Source of the DNA: Acidimicrobiaceae bacterium
Lineage (GTDB): Bacteria; Actinomycetota; Acidimicrobiia; Acidimicrobiales; Bog-793
Length of the DNA stretch: 33,088 nt
Assembly: GCA_003140595.1 (NCBI GenBank)
Contig: PLKG01000109.1
Coordinates: forward strand, 14,251-47,338
Direction of reading: 5' to 3'
Shown: positions 32,565-33,088 of the stretch, in pieces
How positions within the stretch are numbered: position 1 is the stretch's first letter
Layout: every line of letters starts with the position of its first letter
Notes under the pieces: generated by a model
Seen by the model: the letters and a program-made list of their open reading frames with translations, nothing else
What the model was told of the DNA's origin: nothing
Database searches by the model: none
Translations under genes and position numbers: made by a program

Positions 32565-33088
32565 ATGGCGACGCCAGTTGAGATGCCAAAGCTCGGCAAC
32601 ACCGTTGAAGAGTGCCTCCTCGCCTCCTGGCGGAAGCACAAGGGGGACATGGTGTCCACCGGAGACGTCATAGCCGAGATCGAGACGGACAAGACCAGCT
32701 TTGAGCTCACCGCCCCAGTCGACGGTGTCCTGCTGGAGACGTTCTTCGAAGAAGGTGCCCTAGTCCCAGTCTTCACGGTCATCTGTGTGATCGGTTCGGC
32801 TGGCGAGAGTGTCGAAGGGCTGTCGCGGAACGACGACGCCCAGGCGCTGGCCGGTGCTGACGATCCGGGTCAGGCTGTGCCGCAAGAGGAGCGGGTGACA
32901 CAGCTTGCGAGGGTGGTACCCGTAAACGCACCAGCGCTCACCGGGCAATCCCGCTTGAGCCCGCGCGCTAGGCGCTTTGCCCGCGAGCACGAGTTCTATC
33001 CCCCTTCAGTGGAAGGCAGCGGGCCGGGCGGGCGGGTCCTGGAAGCGGACCTACGCCATCTCGCGCACCTTTCGTCGCGCGTCTCGGC
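32565..33088 (+). CDS. 2-oxoacid dehydrogenase E2 (lipoyl acyltransferase), N-terminal part
   Basis: The frame begins at ATG 32565, directly after the stop of the dehydrogenase, and runs off the right edge (174 residues seen). Residues 1-79 form a lipoyl domain with the lipoyl lysine in IETDKTSFEL (Lys43). After a flexible, acidic linker (~80-128) comes a peripheral-subunit-binding domain around 130-165 (SPRARRFAREHE, GSGPGGRVLEADL). The acyltransferase core would follow beyond the window. E2 proteins are the core of pyruvate, acetoin or branched-chain dehydrogenase complexes; which one cannot be decided. GGAAGGA lies ~10 bases upstream. Its place in a rhamnose operon suggests lactaldehyde- or lactate-derived oxoacid is oxidised locally. 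Confidence 0.88.
   Translation, partial: MATPVEMPKLGNTVEECLLASWRKHKGDMVSTGDVIAEIETDKTSFELTAPVDGVLLETFFEEGALVPVFTVICVIGSAGESVEGLSRNDDAQALAGADDPGQAVPQEERVTQLARVVPVNAPALTGQSRLSPRARRFAREHEFYPPSVEGSGPGGRVLEADLRHLAHLSSRVS

Noticed and set aside
1-33088. tRNA, rRNA, CRISPR arrays, insertion sequences or prophage genes
   Set aside because: Reading both strands by eye showed no repeat-spacer pattern, transposase or integrase motif, terminal inverted repeats or tRNA-like cloverleaf in the few gaps.

Overview
The window looks like a chromosomal segment from a high-GC actinobacterium, possibly of the Acidimicrobiia; that placement is inference. The left 16 kb keeps the origin-proximal gene set known from mycobacteria: yidC-jag-rsmG-parA-parB, then on the opposite strand a CwlM-like protein, trxA, trxB, murJ and a DUF6049 protein, with a CCA-adding enzyme beyond. 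Differences from Mycobacterium tuberculosis, recalled from memory, are a methylenetetrahydrofolate-reductase-like gene between rsmG and parA, a DegV gene and a small membrane protein between trxB and murJ (where M. tuberculosis has sigM/rsmM), and a histone-deacetylase-family gene next to the CCA enzyme (near the mutT4 position).

Layout: 1-5496 (+) yidC (5' end cut off), jag/khpB, rsmG, metF-like, parA (a parS site overlaps its first possible start codon), parB. 5717-13345 (-) is a tight run read right to left: DUF6049 protein, murJ, degV, small membrane protein, trxB, trxA, cwlM-like. A 13-bp inverted repeat lies between the convergent parB and cwlM-like genes. 13438-15869 (+) is HDAC-family gene plus CCA enzyme with an ATGA overlap. 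No rRNA, tRNA, CRISPR array or insertion sequence was seen.

The right half, 15961-33088, is an L-rhamnose catabolic regulon. A LacI-family repressor (-) diverges from a first operon (+): ABC ATPase rhaT, two permeases, binding protein rhaS, mutarotase rhaM, L-rhamnose isomerase rhaI, a second isomerase of the fucose/arabinose isomerase type, and rhamnulokinase rhaB. A second operon (+) follows: a PHP-like protein, a bifunctional rhamnulose-1-phosphate aldolase/lactaldehyde dehydrogenase (RhaE-RhaW type), a 583-residue zinc-type dehydrogenase with two Rossmann-like halves, and the start of a 2-oxoacid dehydrogenase E2 gene cut by the window end. An identical 18-base LacI-type operator stands before both operons; before the second it directly follows a -35/-10 promoter. 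Expected flow: rhamnose uptake (RhaS/T/P/Q), anomer exchange (RhaM), rhamnulose (RhaI), rhamnulose-1-phosphate (RhaB), then dihydroxyacetone phosphate plus L-lactaldehyde (RhaE) and L-lactate (RhaW). The PHP-like protein, second isomerase, unusual dehydrogenase and E2 are not explained by that textbook route and are the most novel part of the window.
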